From positions 509,173-573,172 of the forward strand of contig NZ_CH902578.1 of NCBI RefSeq assembly GCF_000152805.1: a stretch of 64,000 nt of DNA, given 5' to 3'. The position numbers and the translations under genes are program-made. The notes below the pieces were generated by a model, which had not been told where the DNA came from, searched no databases, and worked only from the letters and a program-made list of their open reading frames with translations. This document shows positions 8,960 to 18,177 of this stretch, one piece after another; the first letter of the stretch is position 1, and every line of letters begins with the position of its first letter. Source of the DNA: Maritimibacter alkaliphilus HTCC2654 (GTDB lineage Bacteria; Pseudomonadota; Alphaproteobacteria; Rhodobacterales; Rhodobacteraceae).

Positions 8960-10099
8960 ATGCGCAAATCAAAGAGAAGCGAGGTCGACCCCTTCATCGT
9001 CATGGACGTGATGGAAGCCGCGCGGAAGGCGGAAGAGGCGGGGCGTCACATCATCCACATGGAGGTGGGCCAGCCCTCGACCCCCGCACCCGAGGCGGCC
9101 CGCCGCGCGGTCGAGGCGGCACTGTCCACAGACGCGCTGGGATACACCGTCGCCCTGGGCCTTCCGGCGCTGCGGCGCGGGATCGCCGGGCTCTATGGGC
9201 GCTGGTATGACGTGGAGCTCGATCCGAATCGGGTCGTCGTGACCTCGGGTTCGTCGGCGGCGTTCCTTCTGTCCTTCACGACGCTCTTCGACACCGGCGA
9301 CCGGATCGGCCTGTCCGACCCCGGATACCCGTCCTACCGCCAGATCCTGAAAGCCCTGGGCCTCACGCCCGTCGGCTTCCCGGCGCGGCCCGAGAACCGC
9401 TATCAGCCCGTGCCCGAGGATCTGCCCGAGGGGATCGACGGTCTCATGGTCGCCTCGCCCGCGAACCCGTCCGGCACGATGCTGGGGCGCGACGAACTGG
9501 GCGCGCTCATCGGCACCACCGCCGAACGGGGCGTGTCGTTCATCTCGGACGAGATCTACCACGGTCTGCACTACGAGGATCGCGCGGTGAGTGCGCTGGA
9601 ACTGTCCGACGACGTCCACGTCATCAACTCGTTCTCCAAGTATTTCTCGATGACCGGTTGGCGCGTCGGCTGGATGGTGGTGCCGGAGGATCACGTGCGC
9701 ACGGTCGAACGCATCGCACAGAACATGTTCATCTGCCCGCCCCATGCGAGCCAAGTGGCCGCGCTGGCGGCGCTGGACGCGGTGGACGAACTGGAGGCGA
9801 ACCGCGCGGTCTATCGCGCGAACCGCGCCCTGATGCTCGAAGGTCTCCCGAAAGCCGGATTCGACCGGATCGCGCCGCCGGACGGGGCGTTCTATGTCTA
9901 TGCCGATGTGTCCGATCATACGGACGACAGCCGGGCCTTCGCCCGCGAAATCCTCGACAAGGCCGGGGTCGCGGTCACTCCGGGGCTGGATTTCGATCCG
10001 GTCCGAGGGGCGCGGACGCTCAGATTTTCCTATGCCCGGTCCACCGACGACATCCGCGAGGGGCTTTCACGCCTTCAGGCGTTCATGGCGGCACGTTAG
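8960..10099 (+). CDS. PLP-dependent class I aminotransferase
   Basis: A 379-residue fold-type I aminotransferase. The start is ATG 8960, preceded by GAGG; the frame is open upstream but that region overlaps dsbA. The PLP lysine is Lys227 in S-F-S-K-Y-F-S-M-T-G-W-R. Asn169 in S-P-A-N-P-S-G, Asp197 and Tyr200 in D-E-I-Y hold the cofactor, and a C-terminal Arg in L-R-F-S-Y-A-R binds the substrate carboxylate. It resembles the aspartate/alanine/aromatic aminotransferase subgroup; the amino donor cannot be fixed from sequence. It is followed by the second REP-like element. Confidence 0.9.
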   Translation: MRKSKRSEVDPFIVMDVMEAARKAEEAGRHIIHMEVGQPSTPAPEAARRAVEAALSTDALGYTVALGLPALRRGIAGLYGRWYDVELDPNRVVVTSGSSAAFLLSFTTLFDTGDRIGLSDPGYPSYRQILKALGLTPVGFPARPENRYQPVPEDLPEGIDGLMVASPANPSGTMLGRDELGALIGTTAERGVSFISDEIYHGLHYEDRAVSALELSDDVHVINSFSKYFSMTGWRVGWMVVPEDHVRTVERIAQNMFICPPHASQVAALAALDAVDELEANRAVYRANRALMLEGLPKAGFDRIAPPDGAFYVYADVSDHTDDSRAFAREILDKAGVAVTPGLDFDPVRGARTLRFSYARSTDDIREGLSRLQAFMAAR

Positions 10100-10109
10100 C
10101 GATTTCGGA

Positions 10110-10220
10110 TTGTGCGGGCTTGCGCCCGCGCAGGATGTGCAGCGCCCCGGCTGACGCCGGGACGCCGCGATGCGGGGCCAGCCCCGCACCCCGAGGTTTC
10201 CTTGAAACAGAGAAGGGATG
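10110..10220. repeat. REP-like intergenic palindromic repeat, copy 2
   Basis: The element contains three stem-loops (GCGGGC/GCCCGC at 10114-10129; CCCGGC-tgac-GCCGGG; TGCGGGGC-CA-GCCCCGCA) followed by CCCCGAGGTTTCCTTGAAA and CAGAGAAGGG. The terminal part matches copy 1 at about 706-735 except for one inserted T and one A/G change. It lies between two genes on the same strand, so terminator duty alone is a less obvious explanation than for copy 1. Confidence 0.7.
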
Positions 10221-10271
10221 GGCGCAGGCGCGCGCCCTTGCTATGATCTGCGCAAAACGAGCGGGTGGTGC

Positions 10272-11468
10272 ATGAGACGGGCGATTTTTCTGATCGTGAT
10301 GACGTGCTGGGCCGGGATGGCACAGGCGCAGATGTCGGCATTGGCGCGTCTGACCGGCGACGGGGTCGTTCTGTCGCAGGACTCGGGCGGGGTCGCCTTG
10401 CGCATCGACCTGACGCGGGCGGTGCCGTGGCGCGTGTTCTCACTCGCCGATCCGGCGCGGCTGGTGATGGATTTCTCGGAACTGGACTGGACTGGCGTGG
10501 ACGAGGCGGCGCTCGCGACCGTGGACGGTGTGGGCGAGGTGCGCACGGGGCTGTTTCGGCCCGGCTGGTCGCGGATCGTCGTGACGCTGGACGGCCCGTT
10601 TCTTGTCGAGAGCGCGGGAATGCGCAAGGTGAGCGAGACCCGGTCCGAGGTGTCGGTGCGCACGGTGCCGACGGATGCGGCGACCTTCGCGCGCACGGTC
10701 GGGGCACCGCCGAGCGCGGAGTTCAGGATGGCCGACGCGCCGCCGCCGGTGCGCCGGGGCGAGGGGCCGCTGGTGGTCATGCTCGACCCCGGCCATGGGG
10801 GGATCGACCCGGGCGCCGAACGCGAAGGCATTCGCGAGGCCGATCTCATGCTCACCTTCGCACGCGAATTGAAGGAGGTTCTGCTGAGGCAGGACGGGGT
10901 CGAGGTCGTTCTGACGCGCGACGAGGACGTGTTCGTCCCGCTCGAGGAGCGGGTGTCGATGGCGCGTGCCGCCGGGGCCGATATTTTCCTGTCGCTCCAT
11001 GCGGATGCTCTGGCCGAAGGCCGGGCCAACGGGGCGACGGTCTATACGCTGGCCGAAGAGGCGACCGATATCGCGTCGCAGAAGCTCGCCGAACGCCATG
11101 ACCGGGCCGACCTGCTGGCCGGAGTGGACCTGAGCGAGACGGGCGACGAGGTGGCGCTGGTTCTGATGGATATGGCGCGCGTCGAAACCCGGCCCCGGTC
11201 CGACGCGCTTGCGGATGCGATCGTCGAAGGGATCCGCGAGGCGACCGGGTCGACCTACAAGACGCCGCGGCTGGAGGCCGGGTTCTCGGTTCTCAAGGCG
11301 CCCGACATCCCGTCGGTCCTGATCGAACTGGGGTTCCTGTCGTCGAAGCGGGACCGCGAAAAGATGGTCGACCCCGAATGGCGTCGTCAGGCCGCCGAGG
11401 GCATTCGCAACGCGATCCTCGACTGGGCGCTCGAAGACACGGCGGCGCAGGACCGGCTGAGGCAGTAG
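10272..11468 (+). CDS. amiC: N-acetylmuramoyl-L-alanine amidase (AMIN + Amidase_3)
   Basis: A periplasmic zinc amidase of 398 residues that cleaves the lactyl-peptide bond of peptidoglycan during daughter-cell separation. The signal peptide ends at A-Q-A near residue 20. Residues about 25-130 form an AMIN domain for septal targeting, and about 167-390 the Amidase_3 domain. Zinc ligands are His175 (L-D-P-G-H-G-G), Glu189 (R-E-A-D-L) and His243 (S-L-H-A-D-A), with catalytic Glu352 (L-I-E-L-G-F-L-S). The start at 10272 is chosen because it begins the signal peptide. mrcA follows on the same strand after an opposed methyltransferase gene. Confidence 0.95.
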   Translation: MRRAIFLIVMTCWAGMAQAQMSALARLTGDGVVLSQDSGGVALRIDLTRAVPWRVFSLADPARLVMDFSELDWTGVDEAALATVDGVGEVRTGLFRPGWSRIVVTLDGPFLVESAGMRKVSETRSEVSVRTVPTDAATFARTVGAPPSAEFRMADAPPPVRRGEGPLVVMLDPGHGGIDPGAEREGIREADLMLTFARELKEVLLRQDGVEVVLTRDEDVFVPLEERVSMARAAGADIFLSLHADALAEGRANGATVYTLAEEATDIASQKLAERHDRADLLAGVDLSETGDEVALVLMDMARVETRPRSDALADAIVEGIREATGSTYKTPRLEAGFSVLKAPDIPSVLIELGFLSSKRDREKMVDPEWRRQAAEGIRNAILDWALEDTAAQDRLRQ

Positions 11469-11469
11469 G

Positions 11470-12075
11470 TCAGGCGTTCAGCCCGCGATATTGCGCAAGC
11501 CAGACCGAGTGGCCGTTGCAGGTCGGGTCTTCCGGCACGAAGGCGACCTCGTCGAACCCGTTTTCGTTCAGGAGCTTGCGATACTCGTCCGGGTCCAGAG
11601 AGGCGTGATAGACGCTTTCGCCTTCGACCCGGCCCATCGCTTCGCCCGCCGCCGGCCCGGTGGTGAAGAGAAGCGCGGTGCGCGGGCGGGCATGGGCCGC
11701 GAAGGTGGCGAACATGCCGCGTTGGTCGTCCGCCGACAAGTGGAACATCGAATTCCACGCGAGGATCAGGTCGAAGGTTTCGCCCAGATCGAGCCCGCGC
11801 ATATCGGCGTGAACGGCGCGGGCGCGGGGCAGGTTGTCGCGAAACAGGACCAGCATCGACCCGGCCCCGTCGACCCCCGTGACCTCGCCATTGCGCTCCT
11901 GCAAATAGGCCGCGATCGGCTTGCCCGGGCCACAGCCGAGGTCGAGCACCCGACGCCCCGGCGCATGGTTCAACGCACGGTCCAGCCATCGGCGTTCGAA
12001 AAGCGTCCGGTCGCGGGACCGGGCGAATCCGCGCGCGACTCGGTCGTATGTGGGAAGGATGTCGTCGGGTCTCAT
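11470..12075 (-). CDS. Class I SAM-dependent methyltransferase
   Basis: A 201-residue Rossmann-fold methyltransferase. Motif I is V-L-D-L-G-C-G-P-G-K-P, followed by an acidic residue ending strand 2 (V-T-G-V-D-G-A) and F-D-L-I-L-A-W-N-S-M-F-H-L as motif II/post-II. The substrate is unknown; the profile resembles small-molecule (UbiE/Tam-like) rather than RNA methyltransferases. It lies on the minus strand between amiC and mrcA and stops directly behind the amiC stop. The start at 12075 is uncertain because no good ribosome-binding site is visible; the frame is open further up, to 12195. Confidence 0.8.
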   Translation of the reverse strand: MRPDDILPTYDRVARGFARSRDRTLFERRWLDRALNHAPGRRVLDLGCGPGKPIAAYLQERNGEVTGVDGAGSMLVLFRDNLPRARAVHADMRGLDLGETFDLILAWNSMFHLSADDQRGMFATFAAHARPRTALLFTTGPAAGEAMGRVEGESVYHASLDPDEYRKLLNENGFDEVAFVPEDPTCNGHSVWLAQYRGLNA

Positions 12076-12236
12076 GCGGGCGAGAAGGGGGCGGAACTTC
12101 CCGCATGTCCAGAAGGCATTTGAACGGCGGGCGAAATCCTGCCCATCGCGCATTCGTGCAGGCCATGTCATGCCGTTCTTTTTTGACCCGGCCAACGATC
12201 GACCCTATACCCTTTGGCTCAACCTCGGAGGCAGTC

Positions 12237-14753
12237 TTGATCCGATTCATACTGGGATTTTTCGGCGCCATCTTCTCGTGGCTGACCCTTGGTGCGCTCA
12301 TGGCCGCCCTTGCCATCGGTGGCATCTTCTGGATGTACGGGCAGGGTCTGCCGTCGACCGAGCAGCTCGAGAATTATCAGCCCGCCACGATCAGCCGGAT
12401 CTATTCGGGCGAAGGGCAGCTGATGGACGAATTCGCGCGCGAGCGTCGTCTGTATACGCCGCCGGAGCAGATCCCCGACCTAGTGAAATACGCCTTCATC
12501 TCGGCCGAGGACAAGAATTTCTATACCCACAAGGGCTATGATCCGCGCGGGATGCTGGCGGCAGCGGTCGAGGCCGCGCGAGGCGGGCGGCTTCGCGGGG
12601 CGTCGACGATCACCCAGCAGGTGATGAAGAACTTCCTTCTATCGTCCGACCGTTCGGCGGAGCGCAAGATCAAGGAACTGATCCTCGCGAGCCGTCTGGA
12701 AAACACGCTCGACAAGGAAGACATCCTCGCGCTGTATCTGAACGAGATTTTCTTGGGCCAGAACTCGTTCGGGGTCACGGCGGCCTCGCAGACCTATTTC
12801 AACAAGACGCTGGACGAGCTTGCGCCGCATGAGGCGGCGACGCTGGCGGCGATGCCAAAGGCACCGTCCGACTATCATCCGGTGCGCAACTACGACCGGC
12901 TGCTCAACCGCCGGAACTTCATCCTCAAGGAGATGTACGAGAACGGTTACATCACCGAGGATCAGTATCTGTCCGAACGGCAGGAGCCCATTCGCTCGGT
13001 CCAGAACGGCGATTTCGAAAGCTTCCGGTCGGCCATGCCGCGCCGCGACTATTTCACCGACGAGATCCGCCGTCAGTTGAGCCGCGATTTCGGGGAAGAG
13101 GAATTCTTCGGGGGCGGTCTGACGATCCGCGCGACCGTTGACCCGGAAATGCAGGAAATCGCCGCATGGTCGCTGCGCAAGGCGCTAGAAGACTATGACC
13201 GCGCCCGCTCGCCGTGGCGCGGGACCGGCAAGTCCATCGACCCGGCCACCATCGACAACGGCACTTGGGAAGAGGCGCTGGGGGAACTGCGCGTGGCGCG
13301 CGACATCGACCTGAACGGGCAATGGTATGTCGCGGTCGTGGACCAGATCGGCTCGAACGAGATGACGGTCAAGATCGAAGGCCAGCCCGAGCCGCAGCCC
13401 TGGGTCATTCCGCGCAGCGATACCTCGTGGTTCCGGGGCAGCTTCGCCGACAATTTCGAGCGTGGCGACGTGATCCACGTGCGCCGCATGACCGATGGCG
13501 AGGGGTCCGAGGGCAACTTCGTGCGCTGGTCGCTGCGTCAGGTGCCGGAGGTGCAGGGCGGGTTCATGGCGATGGACGTGAACACCGGCCGCGTGATCGC
13601 GATGCAGGGCGGGTTCTCGTACGAGCATTCGACCTTCAACCGCGCGACGCAGGCCACGCGCCAGCCCGGCTCGTCCTTCAAACCCTTCGTCTACGCTTCG
13701 GCGCTTTCCACCGGGTTCTCGCCCGCCTCGATCATCATCGACGCGCCGATCGAGATCGACACGGGTGGCGAAATCTGGCGGCCCAAGAACGCGTCGAACC
13801 AGTTCTACGGGCCCACGCCGCTGCGCACCGGGATCGAACGGTCGCGCAACCTGATGACCGTGCGTCTGGCGCAGGAGGTCGGGATGCAGACCGTCGCGCG
13901 CTATGCCGAACGGTTCGGTGTCTACGACCACCTCGACCCCTATCTCGCCAACGCGCTCGGCTCGGCGGAAACGACGCTGTTCAAGATGGTGTCTGCCTAC
14001 GCCATGTTCGCCAACGGCGGCGAGCGAGTGGAACCGACGCTCGTCGACCGCGTGCAGGACCGTTGGGGGCGCACGATCTATCGTCACGACCAGCGCGACT
14101 GTGCCGACTGCAAGGCGGCCCGTCTGCCGTCGGGCGAAGCGCCGCAGATCACCTCGAACCGCGAACGGGTGATGGACGCGATCACCGCTTATCAGCTCAC
14201 CTCGATGATGCAGGGCGTGGTTCAGCGCGGCACGGCATCGGGGTCCGTGCGCCTTCCGGTGCCGACCGCGGGCAAGACAGGGACCACCAACGATTCGAAA
14301 GACGTCTGGTTCGTGGGCTTCACCTCGAACATCGTGGCGGGTTGCTACATCGGTTTCGACCGACCGCGCCCCTTGGGTGGCGCGTCGGGTGGCGGCACCT
14401 GCGGCCCGGTGTTCCAGCGTTTCATGGTCGAAGCGGTCAAGAAATACGGTGGCGGCAAGTTCAAGATCCCGCCGGGCGGTCACTTCGTGAAGATCGACCG
14501 CTATTCCGGCGCCCGTCTGCCCGACAGCGCGTCGGGGCCGAGCGTGGTGGCGGAATATTTCCGTGACGGCGAAGAACCGATCTTCGGCATCGTGTTCGAC
14601 GGGGGCTTCGCGATGGGGTCGAACCTGCCGCTTTTCGGCGATCCAGACAGCGGTTTCGGCGGCCAGCAGCAGGTCCAGACCTCGACGGGCGAAACCGTGG
14701 TCATTCCCGACCGCGCGAATTCCTCGTCCCTGTCCGCAGGTGGACTTTATTAA
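12237..14753 (+). CDS. mrcA: Penicillin-binding protein 1A (bifunctional transglycosylase/transpeptidase)
   Basis: An 838-residue class A penicillin-binding protein that polymerises and crosslinks peptidoglycan. The start is read as TTG 12237 because CGGAGG lies 5 bases before it and the next residues form the membrane anchor (about 4-35). The glycosyltransferase domain carries catalytic Glu91 in S-A-E-D-K-N-F-Y and the G-A-S-T-I-T-Q-Q motif. The transpeptidase domain has Ser479-x-x-Lys482 in P-G-S-S-F-K-P-F, S-R-N in R-S-R-N-L-M and K-T-G in A-G-K-T-G-T-T. An OB-like insert (about 340-440) separates the domains, as in PBP1A. Partners amiC and rne flank it. Confidence 0.95.
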   Translation: MIRFILGFFGAIFSWLTLGALMAALAIGGIFWMYGQGLPSTEQLENYQPATISRIYSGEGQLMDEFARERRLYTPPEQIPDLVKYAFISAEDKNFYTHKGYDPRGMLAAAVEAARGGRLRGASTITQQVMKNFLLSSDRSAERKIKELILASRLENTLDKEDILALYLNEIFLGQNSFGVTAASQTYFNKTLDELAPHEAATLAAMPKAPSDYHPVRNYDRLLNRRNFILKEMYENGYITEDQYLSERQEPIRSVQNGDFESFRSAMPRRDYFTDEIRRQLSRDFGEEEFFGGGLTIRATVDPEMQEIAAWSLRKALEDYDRARSPWRGTGKSIDPATIDNGTWEEALGELRVARDIDLNGQWYVAVVDQIGSNEMTVKIEGQPEPQPWVIPRSDTSWFRGSFADNFERGDVIHVRRMTDGEGSEGNFVRWSLRQVPEVQGGFMAMDVNTGRVIAMQGGFSYEHSTFNRATQATRQPGSSFKPFVYASALSTGFSPASIIIDAPIEIDTGGEIWRPKNASNQFYGPTPLRTGIERSRNLMTVRLAQEVGMQTVARYAERFGVYDHLDPYLANALGSAETTLFKMVSAYAMFANGGERVEPTLVDRVQDRWGRTIYRHDQRDCADCKAARLPSGEAPQITSNRERVMDAITAYQLTSMMQGVVQRGTASGSVRLPVPTAGKTGTTNDSKDVWFVGFTSNIVAGCYIGFDRPRPLGGASGGGTCGPVFQRFMVEAVKKYGGGKFKIPPGGHFVKIDRYSGARLPDSASGPSVVAEYFRDGEEPIFGIVFDGGFAMGSNLPLFGDPDSGFGGQQQVQTSTGETVVIPDRANSSSLSAGGLY

Positions 14754-15230
14754 CCTGAACAAAGGGTTGTGGGTCACCTGTTCATGCGATCACCGGAATA
14801 ATCCGATCCTCGGATCATTTTCGCCATTGTCATGACACCCCCCGGACCACTATGTTCAATGGGCGGTGGTCCGCTTGCCGGATGACCCGAAAGTTTCGCT
14901 GCTTGCACGCCGCACCGCGCGAGGATCGCGCAGGAGGCTGGGAGCAGACCGAGTTGGCCGCAAGGCCAGGGCAGGCGGGCATGACAAAACCCGAACGCCA
15001 GACATTCGTCCGGGGGCACAGACCCGTCCGGACCCGAACGGGCCCCATCAAGGGGTCGGAGAAGAAACGCGATGAGGCGCGACGCGGCACTGATGGGACA
15101 TGACGCAGGGGCAAGAGCCCGTGCGCAGCCTGCGTGCCACCGCACCGACGCTCGCCCAGACAAGACACCCCAAATCGACGACCGCTCCCCCGGGGGGCGG
15201 CATTCGCATATGCGGGTGCAATGAGATCAA
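14754..15230 (+). other. Intergenic region and long 5' leader of rne
   Basis: No convincing gene lies in these 477 bases, although several short frames are open by base composition. Visible structures are a GNRA-capped stem T-GGCC-gcaa-GGCC-A (14955-14968), a strong GC hairpin CCGCTCCCC/GGGGGCGG (about 15183-15200) and the 10-bp palindrome CGCATATGCG (15205-15214). The rne start is only weakly provided with a ribosome-binding site. In E. coli a long rne leader mediates RNase E autoregulation; the same role here is inference. Confidence 0.45.
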
Positions 15231-18107
15231 ATGGCCAAGAAAATGCTCATCGACGCCACGCACGCGGAAGAAACCCGCGTTGTCGTGGTGGACGGAAACA
15301 AAGTCGAAGAATTTGACTTCGAGTCCGAAAACAAACGCCAGCTAGCCGGAAACATCTACCTCGCCAAAGTCACCCGTGTGGAGCCCTCGCTTCAGGCGGC
15401 CTTTGTCGATTACGGCGGAAATCGTCACGGCTTCCTCGCGTTTTCCGAAATTCACCCGGATTACTACCAGATCCCGGTCGCCGACCGTGAGGCGCTGCTC
15501 GAGGAAGAGCGCGCCTATGCCGAGGCGCTCGAGCGTGAGGAAGAGGGGCGCAAGTCCCGCCGCAGCGCGCCCAGAGCCGAGGAAACCCGCTCGGACGACG
15601 AGGTCGTGACCAAGGACGCCGAGCCGCAGGGCATGGACGTGATCGACCTCGACGAAGGTGGGGAGGCTGACGAAGCCTCGTCCCCGATGGAACGGGTCGC
15701 GGATACGCCGGTCGAGGAACCGTCGGACGAGACGGGCGAGGATGTGGACGACGCCGAAGAGGGTGCCGAAGCCTCCGACGAGGCCGAGGCTTCCGGCGAC
15801 GACGACACCGACGCGAAACCGTCCCGGTCGCGCCGCTCGCGGTCGCGCTCCCGGTCGCGGTCCAGATCGCGCCCGAGCGACGAGGAAGACGCCAAGCCGG
15901 TCGATGCGGCCGAAAAGGACGACACCATCGAATCCGTGGCCGACGACGACGACCACGAAGATATTCGCCCGCCGCGCAAGCCGCGCCCGCGCAAGTACAA
16001 GATTCAGGAAGTCGTCAAGGTTCGCCAGATCCTGCTGGTTCAGGTCGTGAAAGAGGAGCGCGGCAACAAGGGTGCGGCGCTCACCACCTACCTGTCGCTG
16101 GCGGGTCGTTACTGCGTGCTGATGCCGAACACCGCCCGTGGCGGTGGCATTTCGCGCAAGATCACCAACGCGGTGGACCGCAAGAAGCTCAAGGAAATCG
16201 CGACCTCGCTCGACGTGCCGAAGGGTGCGGGGCTGATCGTGCGCACGGCGGGTGCCAAGCGCACCAAGACCGAGATCAAGCGCGACTACGAATACCTTCA
16301 GCGCATGTGGGAACAGATCCGCGAACTGACGCTGAAATCAACGGCGCCGGCGAAAATCTATGAAGAGGGCGACCTCATCAAACGGTCGATCCGCGACCTT
16401 TACAACAAGGACATCGACGAGGTGCTCGTCGAGGGCGAGGGCGGTTATCGGATCGCCAAGGACTTCATGAAAATGATCATGCCGTCCCACGCCAAGAACG
16501 TGAAGAATTACCACGACCAGCTGCCGCTCTTCGCCCGTTATCAGGTCGAAAGCTACCTGTCGTCGATGTTCAACCCGACCGTTCAGCTGAAATCCGGCGG
16601 CTACATCGTCATCGGCGTGACCGAGGCGCTGGTCGCCATCGACGTGAACTCGGGCAGGGCCACGAAAGAGGGCTCGATCGAGGAAACGGCGCTCAAGACC
16701 AACCTCGAGGCCGCCGAAGAAGTGGCGCGCCAACTGCGTCTGCGCGACCTTGCCGGTCTGATCGTGATCGACTTCATCGACATGGAAGAGCGCAAGAACA
16801 ACAACGCGGTCGAGAAGAAGCTGAAAGACAAGCTCAAGACCGACCGCGCGCGCATTCAGGTGGGCCGCATCTCGGGCTTCGGGCTGTTGGAGATGAGCCG
16901 CCAGCGCCTGCGCCCCGGCATGATCGAGGCGACGACGCAGCCCTGCGCCCATTGCCACGGCACGGGTCTGATCCGGTCCGACGACAACCTCGCGCTCAAC
17001 ATCCTGCGTCAGCTGGAAGAAGAGGGCACGCGGGGCCGCTCGAAAGAGGTGTTGCTCAAGGCCCCGGTGGGCATCGTGAACTTCCTCATGAACGTGAAGC
17101 GCGAGCATATCGCGCAGATCGAGGCGCGTTATGGCATGGCGATCCGGCTTGAGGCCGATCCCTTCCTGATCTCGCCCGATTTCGAGATCGAGAAGTTCAA
17201 GACCGCGACTCGCAGCGTGGCCGAAGTGACCGCGCCGGTCGTCTCGGTCGATGCGTCGCTGATGGAAGATCTGGACGAGGATATCGAGGACGAAACCGAA
17301 GAGGATCAGTCCGAAGAGACCTCGGAAGCGTCCGAGACCAACGAGGACGACGATCAGCCGAAGAAAAAGCGCCGCCGCCGCCGCCGTCGCGGTGGCCGAG
17401 GCCGCAACAAGTCGCGGTCCGATGAGGATGGCGACGAGAGCGGTGACGAGGCGCAAGGGCAGGGCGAAGCCGCCGAGGCCCCTGCGGAGAGCGAAGGCGC
17501 GGATGCCGCGACCGAAGCGCCCGCCGAGGCCGACGTGACGCCCGAGGCTGCCGAAGCCGAAGCCGCGCCGGACGTGGCCGAGAAGCCCAAGCGCAAGCGT
17601 GCGCCGCGCAAGAAGAAAACCGACGAGGCCGAAGCCGCGCCTGCCGAGGCGGAGGCCGAGAAACCGGCCGAGGCCGAAAAGCCCAAGCGCAAGCGCGCCC
17701 CGCGCAAGAAGAAGACCGACGAGACGGTCGAGGCGGTCGCGGACACGCCGACCGAGCCTGTGACCGAAGCGGTGGCCGAGCCGGTCACGGAAGCGCCGGA
17801 AACGGTGTCTGAAGCCACCGCCCCGGAAGCCGAGGTCGCGCCGGAGGTTGCGGACGAAACGCCCGCGCCTGTCGATGCGGCGATGGCCGAGGCCGACGCG
17901 ACGCCGGAACCCGAAGCCACGCCCACGGGCAACGATCCCGAGGACATGCCGTCCGAAGCCGAAGCCCCGTCGCAGAAAAGCGACCCGGTCGTGGAAGAAA
18001 CCCTTGCCCAACCGGCGCCGCAGCCCGAACCGGAACCTGCGATGGCCGAGGGTGAGGCGGACGAGAAATCCAAGCCCAAGCGGCGCGGGTGGTGGAACCG
18101 GGGGTAA
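15231..18107 (+). CDS. rne: Ribonuclease E
   Basis: The essential endoribonuclease of the RNA degradosome, 958 residues. The S1 domain starts at about 38 and is interrupted after about residue 80 by an acidic then Arg-Ser-rich insertion up to about 252 (repeated S-R-S-R units), a known trait of alphaproteobacterial RNase E. Catalytic Asp471 (A-I-D-V-N-S-G) and Asp514 (V-I-D-F-I-D) and the zinc-link Cys572/Cys575 (C-A-H-C) are present. The C-terminal third is disordered, alternately acidic and Arg/Lys-rich, with two copies of a K-P-K-R-K-R-A-P-R-K-K-K-T-D-E block, and ends R-R-G-W-W-N-R-G, resembling the GWW PNPase-docking tail described in Caulobacter. Confidence 0.95.
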   Translation: MAKKMLIDATHAEETRVVVVDGNKVEEFDFESENKRQLAGNIYLAKVTRVEPSLQAAFVDYGGNRHGFLAFSEIHPDYYQIPVADREALLEEERAYAEALEREEEGRKSRRSAPRAEETRSDDEVVTKDAEPQGMDVIDLDEGGEADEASSPMERVADTPVEEPSDETGEDVDDAEEGAEASDEAEASGDDDTDAKPSRSRRSRSRSRSRSRSRPSDEEDAKPVDAAEKDDTIESVADDDDHEDIRPPRKPRPRKYKIQEVVKVRQILLVQVVKEERGNKGAALTTYLSLAGRYCVLMPNTARGGGISRKITNAVDRKKLKEIATSLDVPKGAGLIVRTAGAKRTKTEIKRDYEYLQRMWEQIRELTLKSTAPAKIYEEGDLIKRSIRDLYNKDIDEVLVEGEGGYRIAKDFMKMIMPSHAKNVKNYHDQLPLFARYQVESYLSSMFNPTVQLKSGGYIVIGVTEALVAIDVNSGRATKEGSIEETALKTNLEAAEEVARQLRLRDLAGLIVIDFIDMEERKNNNAVEKKLKDKLKTDRARIQVGRISGFGLLEMSRQRLRPGMIEATTQPCAHCHGTGLIRSDDNLALNILRQLEEEGTRGRSKEVLLKAPVGIVNFLMNVKREHIAQIEARYGMAIRLEADPFLISPDFEIEKFKTATRSVAEVTAPVVSVDASLMEDLDEDIEDETEEDQSEETSEASETNEDDDQPKKKRRRRRRRGGRGRNKSRSDEDGDESGDEAQGQGEAAEAPAESEGADAATEAPAEADVTPEAAEAEAAPDVAEKPKRKRAPRKKKTDEAEAAPAEAEAEKPAEAEKPKRKRAPRKKKTDETVEAVADTPTEPVTEAVAEPVTEAPETVSEATAPEAEVAPEVADETPAPVDAAMAEADATPEPEATPTGNDPEDMPSEAEAPSQKSDPVVEETLAQPAPQPEPEPAMAEGEADEKSKPKRRGWWNRG
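17580..17723 (+). repeat. Two 48-bp direct repeats inside rne encoding a basic block
   Basis: Copies at 17580-17627 and 17676-17723 are offset by 96 bp and differ at only a few positions, mostly synonymous (gtgcg versus cgccc, aaa versus aag). Each encodes E-K-P-K-R-K-R-A-P-R-K-K-K-T-D-E, an arginine/lysine-rich segment of the disordered C-terminal scaffold that probably binds RNA. Confidence 0.85.
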
Positions 18108-18130
18108 GACCCCGGGCACCGGACAAACAA

Positions 18131-18166
18131 AAAGGGCGGGTCAAGCGACCCGCCCTTTCTTGTTCT
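18131..18166. terminator. Bidirectional intrinsic terminator between rne and ilvN
   Basis: A perfect 12-bp stem (AAAGGGCGGGTC / GACCCGCCCTTT) with a 4-base loop. On the plus strand it is followed by CTTGTTCT. On the minus strand it is followed by TTGTTTGT after the T run of the stem, so it can end both convergent transcripts. Confidence 0.92.
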
Positions 18167-18177
18167 ATGGCAGGGTC

